Shown in pieces: positions 8,217 through 17,550 of a DNA stretch of 64,000 bases. Positions within the stretch are counted from its first letter, which is position 1; each line of letters opens with the position of its first letter. Source of the DNA: UBA1794 sp050946375. Lineage in GTDB: Bacteria; Bacteroidota; Bacteroidia; Bacteroidales; Bacteroidaceae. The notes below the pieces were generated by a model. That model saw only the letters and a list, made by a program, of their open reading frames with translations, was not told the DNA's origin and did not search any database. The position numbers and the translations under genes are program-made. Where the stretch lies: positions 186,001 through 250,000 of the forward strand of contig JBMNUT010000001.1 in NCBI GenBank assembly GCA_050946375.1, given 5' to 3'.

Positions 8217-9736
8217 AACTGAGCCACATCATCAGCCGCATCCCTATCCTCCAACAGACGAGCGATGCAGACATCGAAATAAAAGGCGTGGAAATCGACT
8301 CCCGCAAAGTAAAGCCGGGCGACTTGTTCGTAGCCATGAAAGGGACACAAGTCGACGGCCACCGCTTCATTCCCGCAGCCATCGAAGCCGGAGCCGCCGC
8401 CATATTGTGCGAAGACATGCCCGCCCCCGACGCCGAAGTGCCGCCACTTCAAGACAAAAGTGCCGCCACTTCCGCGGAAAACAGGCAGCACTTTTCCCAG
8501 AAAGCGCCGGTATTCCTCCAATGCGCCTCTACGGAACGGGCCGCAGGGCTGGCGGCACACGCCTTCTACGGCGCACCTTCGGAGCGGCTCACCCTCGTGG
8601 GCGTGACAGGGACCAATGGGAAAACGACCATTGCCACCCTCTTATATAATCTCTTCCGCAAGTTCGGATACAAAGCCGGCCTGATTTCGACCGTATGCAA
8701 CTACATCGACGACCAACCCTCGGCCGCAACCCAGACCACGCCCGACCCCATCAGCCTCAACCGCCTGCTGGGCGAGATGGCCGACGCCGGATGTTCGTAC
8801 GCATTCATGGAAGTCAGCAGCCACGCCGTGGCGCAACACCGCATCGAAGGGCTGCGCTATGCCGGAGGAATATTCACCAACCTCACGCGCGACCACCTCG
8901 ACTACCACAAAACCTTCCAGAACTACCGTGACGCGAAGAAAGCCTTTTTCGACCAACTCCCGCCCGAAGCCTTCGCACTCTCCAACCTCGACGACAAAAA
9001 CGGCGAGTATATGCTCCAAAACACCGCCGCCCAAAAGAAATACTACTCCCTCCGCACGCTGTGCGACTTCAAGGGAACGATAATTGAGAGCCACTTCGAA
9101 GGAATGGTGCTGGACATAGCCGGCAAAGAAGTATCCACCCACTTCGTCGGGCGCTTCAACGCCAGCAATCTTCTGGCCGTCTACGGAGCCGCCGCCTGCC
9201 TCCTTCCGGAGAAAACGCCCGAAGATATACTCATACCCCTCAGCAGCCTGCACCCCGTCAGCGGGCGGTTTGAATCAATCCACACCCCCGCCGGATACAC
9301 GGCGATAGTGGACTACGCCCATACGCCCGACGCACTGGCCAATGTGCTCGGCGCCATCCACGAAGTGCTGCAAGGCCGCGGAAAAGTCATCACCGTGGTC
9401 GGCGCAGGAGGCAACCGCGACAAGGGGAAACGCCCCCTCATGGCGCAAGAAGCCGCACGCCAAAGCGACCGGCTCATCATAACAAGCGACAATCCGCGCT
9501 TCGAGAATCCCGAAGATATCATACGCGACATGCTCGAAGGCCTCGACCCCGAAGAAATGAAACGCACACTTTCCATCACCGACCGCAAGGAAGCCATACG
9601 GACCGCCTGCATGATGGCCCAAAAGGGTGACGTAATTCTCATAGCGGGCAAGGGCCACGAAAATTATCAGGAAGTCAAAGGAGTAAAACACCACTTCGAC
9701 GACAAGGAAGTGGTGCAGGAAATTATCAACGCCTAA
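8213..9736 (+). CDS. murE: UDP-MurNAc-L-Ala-D-Glu:meso-DAP ligase MurE, with internal repeat insertion
   Basis: 507 residues, a cytoplasmic Mur ligase that adds the third stem-peptide residue. The ATP loop GTNGKTT is at 133-139 and the central domain has the expected Mur ligase signatures. The DNPR motif (ITSDNPRFENP) predicts meso-diaminopimelate as substrate, as expected for Bacteroidales. Residues about 72-101 (APDAEVPPLQDKSAATSAEN...) are an in-frame 21-nt repeat cluster inside the N-terminal UMAG-binding domain, between the CEDMP segment and the QCAS...AAHAFYG helix. An insertion inside a folded essential enzyme, rather than at a terminus, is unusual. The start overlaps ftsI by ATGA. Confidence 0.95.
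   Translation: MKLSHIISRIPILQQTSDADIEIKGVEIDSRKVKPGDLFVAMKGTQVDGHRFIPAAIEAGAAAILCEDMPAPDAEVPPLQDKSAATSAENRQHFSQKAPVFLQCASTERAAGLAAHAFYGAPSERLTLVGVTGTNGKTTIATLLYNLFRKFGYKAGLISTVCNYIDDQPSAATQTTPDPISLNRLLGEMADAGCSYAFMEVSSHAVAQHRIEGLRYAGGIFTNLTRDHLDYHKTFQNYRDAKKAFFDQLPPEAFALSNLDDKNGEYMLQNTAAQKKYYSLRTLCDFKGTIIESHFEGMVLDIAGKEVSTHFVGRFNASNLLAVYGAAACLLPEKTPEDILIPLSSLHPVSGRFESIHTPAGYTAIVDYAHTPDALANVLGAIHEVLQGRGKVITVVGAGGNRDKGKRPLMAQEAARQSDRLIITSDNPRFENPEDIIRDMLEGLDPEEMKRTLSITDRKEAIRTACMMAQKGDVILIAGKGHENYQEVKGVKHHFDDKEVVQEIINA
8426..8515. repeat. 21-nt repeat cluster inside murE
   Basis: Cores GAAGTGCCGCCACTTC, AAAAGTGCCGCCACTTCC and AGGCAGCACTTTTCCC. Read as residues 72-101 of MurE with a 7-residue period. 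Confidence 0.85.
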
Positions 9737-9754
9737 CCCCCAAGTCCGAAAACC

Positions 9755-11029
9755 ATGCTCTACTACTTTTTCACTTGGCTGGACCAATTCGATTTTCCCG
9801 GGGCGGGCATGTTCGCTTACACCTCGTTTCGGGCGCTCAGCGTAGCCATCTGCGCGCTGCTCATCTCCACGATTTTCGGAAACAAGTTCATCAATCTGCT
9901 CAAAAGCAAGCAGATTTCCGAAACGCAGCGCGACAGCTCGATCGATCCCTTCGGGGTTCAGAAGAAAGGCGTACCCACCATGGGCGGAATCATCATCATC
10001 GTTTCCATAGTCATCCCCTGTTTGCTCTTCGGGAAGCTGCACAATACGTACATGATACTGATGCTTATCACGACTTGCTGGCTGGGAGCACTGGGATTCG
10101 CCGACGATTATATCAAAACATTCCGTAAAAACAAAGACGGCGTAAAGGGTCGCTTCAAAATCGTGGCCCAAGTCGGACTGGGGCTCATAGTGGGCCTTAC
10201 CTTATATTATGCGCCCGACGTCGTAATCCGCGAGAATATCGAGATAGAGCGAGGCGATAAAGTGGTAAACGTGGTGCACGCTCCGCGAAACATCAAGTCC
10301 ACGCAGACCACAATCCCCTTCTTTAAGGAAAACAACCTGGACTATAGCGAATTTTTCGCCTGGCTGGACAATCCGGAGTGGAAGCGCAAATGCGGATGGG
10401 CCTTCTTCGTTTTGATAACCATCTTCGTGGTTACGGCAGTAAGCAATGGCGCTAACCTGAATGACGGCATGGATGGGATGGCCGCGGGTAACTCTGCGAT
10501 AATTGGTGCGACGCTCGGCATACTTGCCTACGTGTCGAGCCACATAGAGTTTGCCAGTTATCTGAACATCATGTTCATCCCCGGCAGCGAAGAGCTGGTG
10601 GTTTTCATATGCGCCTTCATCGGTGCGCTCGTAGGCTTCCTCTGGTATAATTCTTACCCGGCGCAAGTCTTCATGGGCGATACCGGTTCGCTCACGATTG
10701 GCGGCATCATTGCCGTATTCGCCATCATCATCCACAAGGAACTGCTCATCCCGATTCTCTGCGGCATATTCCTTGTGGAGAACTTGAGCGTAATTCTTCA
10801 GGTACAGTACTACAAGCAGGGGAAGAAACACGGGGTGAAGCAGCGCATTTTCAAGCGCACTCCCATCCACGACCACTTCCGCACGGCGCAAAACACCCTC
10901 GACCCCACGTGCAAATACCTGATTACCGGACCGAAAAACGTCTATCACGAGTCGAAAATAACCGTGCGTTTCTGGATTATCACCATACTGTTGGCGGCAA
11001 TCACCATCATAACGTTGAAAATCCGTTAG
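9755..11029 (+). CDS. mraY: Phospho-MurNAc-pentapeptide transferase MraY
   Basis: 424 residues with about ten membrane segments. It transfers phospho-MurNAc-pentapeptide to undecaprenyl phosphate, making lipid I. Conserved motifs: GVPTMGG near residue 70, FADDYIK (Asp pair), NLNDGMDGMAAG and the HHDH-like histidine site IHDHFR near the C-terminus. A ~55-residue insertion around 155-215, ending before the WAFFVLITIFVV helix, is typical of Bacteroidota MraY. It follows murE after an 18-nt gap. The 21-nt repeat begins immediately after the stop. Confidence 0.95.
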   Translation: MLYYFFTWLDQFDFPGAGMFAYTSFRALSVAICALLISTIFGNKFINLLKSKQISETQRDSSIDPFGVQKKGVPTMGGIIIIVSIVIPCLLFGKLHNTYMILMLITTCWLGALGFADDYIKTFRKNKDGVKGRFKIVAQVGLGLIVGLTLYYAPDVVIRENIEIERGDKVVNVVHAPRNIKSTQTTIPFFKENNLDYSEFFAWLDNPEWKRKCGWAFFVLITIFVVTAVSNGANLNDGMDGMAAGNSAIIGATLGILAYVSSHIEFASYLNIMFIPGSEELVVFICAFIGALVGFLWYNSYPAQVFMGDTGSLTIGGIIAVFAIIIHKELLIPILCGIFLVENLSVILQVQYYKQGKKHGVKQRIFKRTPIHDHFRTAQNTLDPTCKYLITGPKNVYHESKITVRFWIITILLAAITIITLKIR

Positions 11030-11082
11030 CACTTTCCGCAAAAAGCGCTGCCACTTTCTGAAAAAAGCGGCATGACTTTTGC
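11030..11082. repeat. 21-nt repeat cluster between mraY and murD
   Basis: Two to three units (AGCACTTTCCGC, AAAAGCGCTGCCACTTTCTG, AAAAGCGGCATGACTTTTGC) starting directly after the mraY stop codon, in an otherwise tight operon. Confidence 0.8.
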
Positions 11083-11133
11083 AACAGACATACAGCAGAA
11101 AAAGAAAAAAGAACCCTTATAAACCGAGAAAGA

Positions 11134-12474
11134 ATGAAAAGAATCGTAGTCTTAGGAGCAGGCGAAAGCGGCACAGGTGCTGCCATCCTGGCCAAAAAGA
11201 AAGGCATGGAAACATTCGTCTCCGACAGCGGTTTCATAAAAGACACGTACAAATCCATGCTCGATGCGGAAGGTATCGAGTGGGAAGAAGGACATCACAC
11301 CGAAAGCGCCATCCTTTCGGCCGAAGAAATCATCAAAAGCCCGGGAATCCCCGAGGATACGCCCATAATCTCCAAGGCGCGTGCCAAAGGCATACCCATC
11401 ATTTCCGAAATCGAGTTCGCCGCGCGCTACACTCAGGCCAAGATGATCTGCGTAACCGGTAGCAATGGCAAGACAACCACTACCTCTTTAATATATTACA
11501 TCTTCAAGAGTGCCGGCTACAACGTAGGCCTCGCCGGAAACATAGGCCGCAGCTTCGCCCTGCAGATAGCCGAAGGCTGCCAGTTCGACTACTACATTCT
11601 CGAACTCTCCAGCTTCCAACTGGACGACATGTACAAGTTCCGGGCAAACATTGCCATACTTCTGAACATTACGCCCGACCATCTGGACCGATACGGCTTC
11701 AAAATGCAGAATTACGTAGACGCAAAAATGCGCATCACCCGCAACCAGACGCCGGAAGACGCCTTCGTCTACTGGTATGACGACCCCATCGTGCGAAAAG
11801 AGCTGGAGAAACATCCGCCCGTGGCGCGCCGCTTTCCCTTTGCCCTGGAGCGCGAAGACGAAAACTGCGTGGCTTACGTGGAAAACGGGAAGGTAGTCTT
11901 CACCGACCCCCTCGACTTCAACATGGAACAGGAGGAACTTGCCCTCACAGGCACGCACAATCTCTACAACTCCATGGCCGCCGGCATCTCAGCCTGCCTG
12001 GCCGGAATCAAGAACGACACGGTGCGCCAGGCGCTAAGCACCTTCCAAGGCGTGCCGCACCGCCTGGAGAATGCCGGAACGGTGCGGGGCGTGCGCTTCG
12101 TAAACGACTCGAAAGCCACGAACGTCAACGCATGCTGGTACGCACTGGAGAGCATGAAAACACCCGTAGTGCTCATCCTCGGCGGAAAAGACAAGGGCAA
12201 CGACTACAGCGAGCTCGACGAACTTGTAAAAGAGCGCGTGCACGGCTTCGTATTCCTGGGAGTCGACAACCGCAAACTCCACGGCCACTTCGACCCCACC
12301 GGCCTGCCCATCAGCGACAGCACGCAGATGGACGACGCCGTGCGCAAGGCCTTTGCCATGGCACAGCCGGGCGATACGGTGCTCCTGTCACCCTGTTGCG
12401 CAAGTTTCGACCTGTTCAAAAACATGGCCGACCGCGGCAACCAGTTCAAAGAAGCAGTGAAAAAGCTCTCCTGA
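11134..12474 (+). CDS. murD: UDP-MurNAc-L-Ala:D-Glu ligase MurD
   Basis: 446 residues. This cytoplasmic ligase adds D-glutamate to UDP-MurNAc-L-Ala; the D-Glu would come from MurI encoded at 34509-35330. Rossmann-like N-terminus MKRIVVLGAGESG, P-loop GSNGKTTT (109-116), the central NITPDHLDRYG motif and the C-terminal LGGKDKGNDY motif are all present. The length is typical. The 105-nt gap upstream holds a repeat cluster, the first interruption in a run of overlapping genes. Confidence 0.95.
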   Translation: MKRIVVLGAGESGTGAAILAKKKGMETFVSDSGFIKDTYKSMLDAEGIEWEEGHHTESAILSAEEIIKSPGIPEDTPIISKARAKGIPIISEIEFAARYTQAKMICVTGSNGKTTTTSLIYYIFKSAGYNVGLAGNIGRSFALQIAEGCQFDYYILELSSFQLDDMYKFRANIAILLNITPDHLDRYGFKMQNYVDAKMRITRNQTPEDAFVYWYDDPIVRKELEKHPPVARRFPFALEREDENCVAYVENGKVVFTDPLDFNMEQEELALTGTHNLYNSMAAGISACLAGIKNDTVRQALSTFQGVPHRLENAGTVRGVRFVNDSKATNVNACWYALESMKTPVVLILGGKDKGNDYSELDELVKERVHGFVFLGVDNRKLHGHFDPTGLPISDSTQMDDAVRKAFAMAQPGDTVLLSPCCASFDLFKNMADRGNQFKEAVKKLS

Positions 12475-12535
12475 CCCTGCCTTCTTCGGGAATTGGAGCC
12501 TAACTATTGTCCCTAACATGCATACCTGAAACGAT

Positions 12536-13885
12536 ATGGACCTGCTGAAAAATCTATTTAAGGGAGACAAGATTGTCTGGACGATCTACCTCTTCCTGTG
12601 CGTTATCTCTATCATCGAGGTATTTAGCGCCACCAGTACGCTCTCATTCAAGAGCGGAAATCACTGGACGGCCATCACCAATCATACGGTCTTCCTGCTC
12701 TTTGGAGCCTTAATTGTGGTGGTTATCCACAATCTGAACTATCGTTTCTTCCAACTCATACCCTTTATTTTGCTGCCCGTCTCGGGTTTGATGCTACTCT
12801 TCCTCACCGTCATGGGACACATGGGGCACGGTAAGGTGAACGATGCGGCGCGGTGGTTCGAACTGGCCGGCGTTCAGTTCCAACCCTCCGAGCTTGCCAA
12901 GATGGGCGTCGTGCTGGCCGTGGCATTCCTGCTGGCCCGCGACCAGCAGCGCCCGCGCGGAACGGGAAACGGCGTCTTCAAAACGATTTGCATCACTACG
13001 GGAATCTTCGTAGTCCTTATCGGTTTGGAGAATATCTCCACCGCTTTGCTGCTGATGCTCGTCGTCATCATCATGATGTTCATAGGCCGTATCGAAATGC
13101 GCAAGCTCCTCACCATCGTCGGCAGCCTCACCCTGGCCGGACTGCTGGGCTTCAGCGCCATCATGATGGCCCCCGACGTGGAAGAGACGCCCGCCGAGGC
13201 GGAAAAAGCGGAAGCCGTCGCGACCGTCACCCCGCAGGAAGCCCAACAAGAGAGGGGCACTTCGAGCATAGGACGCTTCAGTACGGCCAAACAGCGCATA
13301 CTCCGCTTCTTCGCCAACCGCGAGGTTCCGCCCGAAGAGTTCGACCTTGACAAAAATGCGCAGGAGGCACACGCGCATATCGCCATCGCAAGCAGCAATA
13401 TCATAGGCAAGCTGCCCGGAAACAGTGAGGAGCGCGACTTCCTGTCGCAGGCCTTTTCCGACTTCATCTTCGCCATCATCATCGAAGAGCTGGGACTCGT
13501 GGGAGGAATATTCGTCATTATGCTCTACCTGCTGCTCTTCATCCGGGCCGGACGCATCGCGCAAAAGGCAAGGGGCAACTTCGCCTCCTTCCTTGTCATG
13601 GGCATCACGCTGCTCATCGTCATACAAGCGCTGGTAAACATGTGCGTGGCCGTCGGATTGATTCCCGTAACGGGCCAGCCCCTGCCGCTGATAAGTAAAG
13701 GAGGAACCTCCATTTTGGTTACATCCATGTACTTCGGCATGATTTTGAGCGTAAGCCGCTACACCGAAAAGCTGGAGAAACGCAAAGAAGACCTGCCCGA
13801 CACGGAACTGAGCAAAGAGCAAATCATAAGAGACCAGGAGCGGTTGGCCGAAGCCGAAAAGGCCCAAGCCGGAAGCCCCGCATAG
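12536..13885 (+). CDS. ftsW: Septal peptidoglycan glycosyltransferase FtsW (SEDS family)
   Basis: 449 residues, a multi-pass SEDS protein that polymerises lipid II at the septum with FtsI. SEDS signatures: FQPSELAKMG (about 117-126), the large periplasmic loop, and the C-terminal GQPLPLISKGGTS motif. The loop between the middle helices is long and Ala/Glu-rich (about 214-285) and includes the NAQEAHAHIAIASSNIIGKLPGNSEERDFLSQAFSDFIF-type segment expected in Bacteroidota FtsW. The C-terminus ends in a charged cytoplasmic tail (EKLEKRKEDLPD). Paralogue of the RodA at 45960-47414. Confidence 0.94.
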   Translation: MDLLKNLFKGDKIVWTIYLFLCVISIIEVFSATSTLSFKSGNHWTAITNHTVFLLFGALIVVVIHNLNYRFFQLIPFILLPVSGLMLLFLTVMGHMGHGKVNDAARWFELAGVQFQPSELAKMGVVLAVAFLLARDQQRPRGTGNGVFKTICITTGIFVVLIGLENISTALLLMLVVIIMMFIGRIEMRKLLTIVGSLTLAGLLGFSAIMMAPDVEETPAEAEKAEAVATVTPQEAQQERGTSSIGRFSTAKQRILRFFANREVPPEEFDLDKNAQEAHAHIAIASSNIIGKLPGNSEERDFLSQAFSDFIFAIIIEELGLVGGIFVIMLYLLLFIRAGRIAQKARGNFASFLVMGITLLIVIQALVNMCVAVGLIPVTGQPLPLISKGGTSILVTSMYFGMILSVSRYTEKLEKRKEDLPDTELSKEQIIRDQERLAEAEKAQAGSPA

Positions 13886-13890
13886 GCACC

Positions 13891-13953
13891 CGTCCGGAAG
13901 TGCCGCCACTTTTCTCGAAAAGTGCCGCATGAATCCGGCAAAAGTACCGCACG
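13891..13953. repeat. 21-nt repeat cluster between ftsW and murG
   Basis: Units GGAAGTGCCGCCACTTTTC, GAAAAGTGCCGCATGAATCC and AAAAGTACCGCACGAAAA. An ATG inside the repeat (13929) is in frame with murG and could falsely extend it by 16 residues. Confidence 0.8.
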
Positions 13954-13976
13954 AAAAAAACAAAAGACCCAAGGAT

Positions 13977-15140
13977 ATGGAACAGAACTACAGATTCATC
14001 ATCAGCGGAGGCGGGACGGGAGGACACATCTTCCCCGCAGTCTCCATAGCCAACGCCCTGCGCGAACAACTGCCCGAGGCGGAAATCCTATTCGTAGGCG
14101 CAGAGGGAAGAATGGAAATGCAGCGCGTCCCTGCCGCCGGATACCGCATCATCGGGCTGCCGGTGGCCGGCTTCGACCGCCAACACCTGCTGCGCAACAT
14201 CAGCGTACTCTGGAAACTCTGGAAAAGCCGCCGCCGCGCGCGCCGCATCGTGCGCGAGTTCCGGCCCGACGCCGCAGTGGGCGTAGGCGGATACGCCAGC
14301 GGGCCTACCTTGGAGGCCGCCGAAAACGCCGGAATCCCCACCCTCCTGCAGGAACAGAACTCCTACGCCGGCGTGACCAACAAGCTCCTTGCCCGAAAAG
14401 CACAGCGCATCTGCGTAGCATACGAGCACATGGAGCGCTTTTTCCCCGCCGAAAAAATACTGCTCACGGGCAACCCCGTGCGCCAAAACCTGCTCAATGA
14501 AAAGCTGACCCGCGAGGAAGGCATACGCTTCTTCGGCCTCGACCCGGCCAAACGCACGGTGCTCGTCGTAGGCGGAAGCCTCGGGGCGCGCACCATCAAC
14601 CAGAGCATCCTGGCCGGACTGCCCGAGCTCTGCAAAAGCAACATACAGGTCATCTGGCAATGCGGCAAGTACTACTACGCCGAGATGCTCCAGTCCCTGC
14701 GCCAGGCCGAAGGGCAGAACGACGACGAGTGCAAGCCCTGCCGCACGATGCCCCTCCACCTGACCGATTTCATCGGCAGCATGAGCCACGCCTATGCAGC
14801 GGCCGACCTGGTCATCTCCCGCGCAGGCGCCGGTTCCATCTCCGAGTTCTGCCTACTGGGCAAGCCCGTCATCCTCGTTCCCTCGCCCAATGTGGCCGAA
14901 GACCACCAGACGAAGAACGCACTCGCTCTCGTCGAGAAAGACGCCGCCCTCATGGTGCGCGACGCCGACGCCACGGGTTGCCTCATGAAGAAAGCCATCG
15001 AGCTGGTCGAAGACCCGCAACGCCTGGCCCGCCTCGCCGCCAACATACGGCAGATGGCCCACCCCGACGCCGCAAAGACCATAGCCAACGAAGTCATCAA
15101 ACTTGCCCAATCCTACCGAAAAGAACATGGAAATAAATAA
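13977..15140 (+). CDS. murG: Lipid II synthase MurG (GlcNAc transferase)
   Basis: 387 residues, a GT28 glycosyltransferase on the inner face of the membrane that adds GlcNAc to lipid I. The N-terminal GGGTGGHIFPAVSIA loop lies at about 11-25; the UDP-binding region (VVGGSLGARTIN, later SRAGAGSISEFCLLGKPVILVPSP) is present. The start at 13977 (MEQNYRFIISGGG) was chosen over 13929 because the extra 16 codons come from the repeat and the family begins just before the glycine loop. It overlaps murC by 14 nt. Confidence 0.93.
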   Translation: MEQNYRFIISGGGTGGHIFPAVSIANALREQLPEAEILFVGAEGRMEMQRVPAAGYRIIGLPVAGFDRQHLLRNISVLWKLWKSRRRARRIVREFRPDAAVGVGGYASGPTLEAAENAGIPTLLQEQNSYAGVTNKLLARKAQRICVAYEHMERFFPAEKILLTGNPVRQNLLNEKLTREEGIRFFGLDPAKRTVLVVGGSLGARTINQSILAGLPELCKSNIQVIWQCGKYYYAEMLQSLRQAEGQNDDECKPCRTMPLHLTDFIGSMSHAYAAADLVISRAGAGSISEFCLLGKPVILVPSPNVAEDHQTKNALALVEKDAALMVRDADATGCLMKKAIELVEDPQRLARLAANIRQMAHPDAAKTIANEVIKLAQSYRKEHGNK

Positions 15141-16551
15141 CATACAAGCCGTCTATTTCATCGGCGCAGGCGGTATCGGCATGAGCTGCCTGGAGCGCTA
15201 CTTCCTCTCCATAGGCAAAACCGTAGGAGGCTACGACCGCACGCCCTCGGCCCTTACCGAAGAGCTGCAGAAAGAAGGAGTTTTGCTCCACTTCGAGGAC
15301 GATCCTGCCCAAATCCCCGCCGCTTTCCGCCAAAAGGGAAGCACTTTGGTCGTATTCACCCCCGCTATTCCCGAAAACCACAAGGAATTGGCCTACTTCC
15401 GCCAGGCCGGATTCGAAATCCACAAGCGCGCCCAGGTATTGGGCACCATCACCCGCGCAAGCCGGGGCCTCTGTGTGGCAGGAACGCATGGGAAAACCAC
15501 CACTTCCACCATGCTTGCCCACATTCTCCACTGCGCCCTGCCCGAAGGTTGTACTGCCTTTCTCGGCGGAATCTCGCAGAATTACCACAGCAACCTCATC
15601 CTGCCCGGAAAAAGCGGCAGCCCCTTCACCGTAATCGAGGCCGACGAATTCGACCGCAGCTTCCACTGGTTGCAGCCGGACATGGCGGTTGTCACCGCAA
15701 CCGACCCGGATCATCTGGACATCTACGGCACAAAGGAAGCATACCTCGAGAGCTTCCGCCACTTTACGAGCCTCATCCGCCCGGGAGGCGTACTCCTCCT
15801 GCACGAAGGCACGGAACTCAAACCCGACTTGCAGGCCGGAACGCGGCTCTACACCTATGCCCGCCAGTCAGGCGACTTCCACGCTGAGCACATTCAGGCC
15901 GGCGGAGGAGAAATAACCTTCGACCTCGTGGCGCCGACCGACGTACTGCCCGGAGGAAAGCTCTGCAACATTTCGCTCGGAGTGCCCGTAAGTATCAACA
16001 TCGACAACGGCATTGCAGCCATGGCGATAGCACTTCTGGTCGGAGCCGACCCCGAAAAGGTGAAAGAAGCCATGGCCTCGTTCCGCGGAGTGGAGCGCCG
16101 CTTCGACTTCAAGATACGCACTCCGCAGAAAGCCCTGCTCAGCGATTATGCCCACCACCCGCAGGAGCTGCGCCAAAGCCTGCTTTCCCTGCGCGAACTC
16201 TACCCCGGGAAAAAGATAACCGCCTTGTTCCAGCCCCATCTGTACAGCCGCACGCGCGACTTTTATGCCGAGTTTGCCGACGCACTCTCGCTGGCCGACG
16301 CCGTAATCCTTACGGAGATTTACCCGGCCCGCGAGCAACCTATTCCCGGAGTGAGCAGCCAACTCATCTACGACCGCCTGCGCCCCGGCATCGAACGGGC
16401 CCTCTGCCTGAAAAAGGACCTGCACGAACAGCTGGAACACTGCGAGACGGACGTACTCGCCGTGCTCGGCGCCGGCGACCTCGATGCCCTGCTTCCCAAA
16501 ATCGAAGCGCACATGCGCAAACGTTGGGGCATAGCACCCCCTAAACCCTGA
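15127..16551 (+). CDS. murC: UDP-MurNAc:L-alanine ligase MurC
   Basis: 474 residues, the first amino-acid-adding Mur ligase. Rossmann N-terminus (VYFIGAGGIGMS, 10-20), P-loop GTHGKTT (119-125), then FQPHLYSRT and ALTEIYPAREQP-like motifs in the C-terminal domain. The ATG at 15127 is preferred to 15103 because the family starts only a few residues before the glycine motif; the choice gives a 14-nt overlap with murG. Ends 7 nt before ftsQ. Confidence 0.94.
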   Translation: MEINNIQAVYFIGAGGIGMSCLERYFLSIGKTVGGYDRTPSALTEELQKEGVLLHFEDDPAQIPAAFRQKGSTLVVFTPAIPENHKELAYFRQAGFEIHKRAQVLGTITRASRGLCVAGTHGKTTTSTMLAHILHCALPEGCTAFLGGISQNYHSNLILPGKSGSPFTVIEADEFDRSFHWLQPDMAVVTATDPDHLDIYGTKEAYLESFRHFTSLIRPGGVLLLHEGTELKPDLQAGTRLYTYARQSGDFHAEHIQAGGGEITFDLVAPTDVLPGGKLCNISLGVPVSINIDNGIAAMAIALLVGADPEKVKEAMASFRGVERRFDFKIRTPQKALLSDYAHHPQELRQSLLSLRELYPGKKITALFQPHLYSRTRDFYAEFADALSLADAVILTEIYPAREQPIPGVSSQLIYDRLRPGIERALCLKKDLHEQLEHCETDVLAVLGAGDLDALLPKIEAHMRKRWGIAPPKP

Positions 16552-16558
16552 GAACACC

Positions 16559-17494
16559 ATGGTCAAAAAGTTACTCATCTTCTTCGCCATGCTCCTCCTG
16601 GCTGTCTACATAGCCGTAGCGATGGGCACGTTCAGCAAGCCGCCCCAGGAAGCGCGCTGCCAGGCCGTCGAAATAAACTTCGGCGAAGAGACCCCGCTCC
16701 GCTCCCTCAACCGCGACGAAGTGCTGCAACTTCTGCGCCATCACGGCCTCGACCCGACGGGACAGCGCCTGTGTGACATCGACGTGCAGCTCATCGAAAA
16801 CACGTTGCGCCGCCATCCGCTGCTGAAGAGCTGCGAGTGCTACCAGAACGCCTCGGGCAAAGTCATCATCGACCTGCAGCAACGCGTCCCGATACTGCAC
16901 GTTCTCAACAACCGGGGCGAGGATTTCTACATCGACAACGAGGGAAAATCCTTCAACGCACCCGCCAATGAGACACTGCGCCTGCCCGTCGTCACCGGAG
17001 CCGTAGCCCGCTCCGAGGCCGACAGCCTCCTGCGCGGAGTAGCGCTCTACTTCCGCGACAAAGGAGCATGGGCCGACAGCATAGCGCAGGTGGAAGTGCT
17101 GCCCGACGGCGCATTCGAGCTGGCCCTCGCAGGCGAAGACTTCATCATCTACCTCGGGAAGACGCAAGAAGTGAGCCGGAAGATGGAAAACTTTGCCAAG
17201 TTCTACAACCGCGCCCTGCGGCAAATAGGAACCGACAAGTACTCGCGCATCGATTTGGAGTTCAACAACCAGATTATCTGCACGCGCAAAAGCAAACCCG
17301 GGCTGCAGATCTACTCGACGCGCACCGCTCCTCCCCCCAGTTCCACCCCCGCCCCTGCCGGGAACCAGGCAGCCGACGGGAAAAAGACACCCGCCACAGC
17401 CGTACAGGCAGGCAACTCCACCCAAAAAGTCCCGGCGGAAAAAGGAAAAAGTGGCAGCACTTCTTCCGAAAAGTCCCAAGGGAAATCCGCATAA
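16559..17494 (+). CDS. ftsQ: FtsQ/DivIB-like division protein with repeat-encoded tail
   Basis: 311 residues: a short cytoplasmic N-terminus, one membrane segment (about 4-22), then a periplasmic POTRA/beta domain (VEINFGE...LLRHHGLD...ENTLRRHPLLKSCECYQNASGKVIIDLQQRVPIL). Position between murC and ftsA supports FtsQ; the sequence is divergent, as is usual in Bacteroidota. The C-terminus is a Pro/Ala-rich linker followed by repeat-encoded residues about 288-311 (KVPAEKG, KSGSTSS, EKSQGKS). The tail lies beyond the FtsQ fold and probably is not needed for folding; that is inference. Confidence 0.85.
   Translation: MVKKLLIFFAMLLLAVYIAVAMGTFSKPPQEARCQAVEINFGEETPLRSLNRDEVLQLLRHHGLDPTGQRLCDIDVQLIENTLRRHPLLKSCECYQNASGKVIIDLQQRVPILHVLNNRGEDFYIDNEGKSFNAPANETLRLPVVTGAVARSEADSLLRGVALYFRDKGAWADSIAQVEVLPDGAFELALAGEDFIIYLGKTQEVSRKMENFAKFYNRALRQIGTDKYSRIDLEFNNQIICTRKSKPGLQIYSTRTAPPPSSTPAPAGNQAADGKKTPATAVQAGNSTQKVPAEKGKSGSTSSEKSQGKSA
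17421..17482. repeat. 21-nt repeat cluster at the 3' end of ftsQ
   Basis: Units AAAAAGTCCCGGCGG, AAAAAGTGGCAGCACTTC and GAAAAGTCCCAAGGG, read in frame as the last ~24 residues of FtsQ. Confidence 0.75.
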
Positions 17495-17550
17495 CCCCAA
17501 AGCAAGAAAACAAAAATAAACCCGTTTATCCAGAAAAAGGAGACTGAAAC

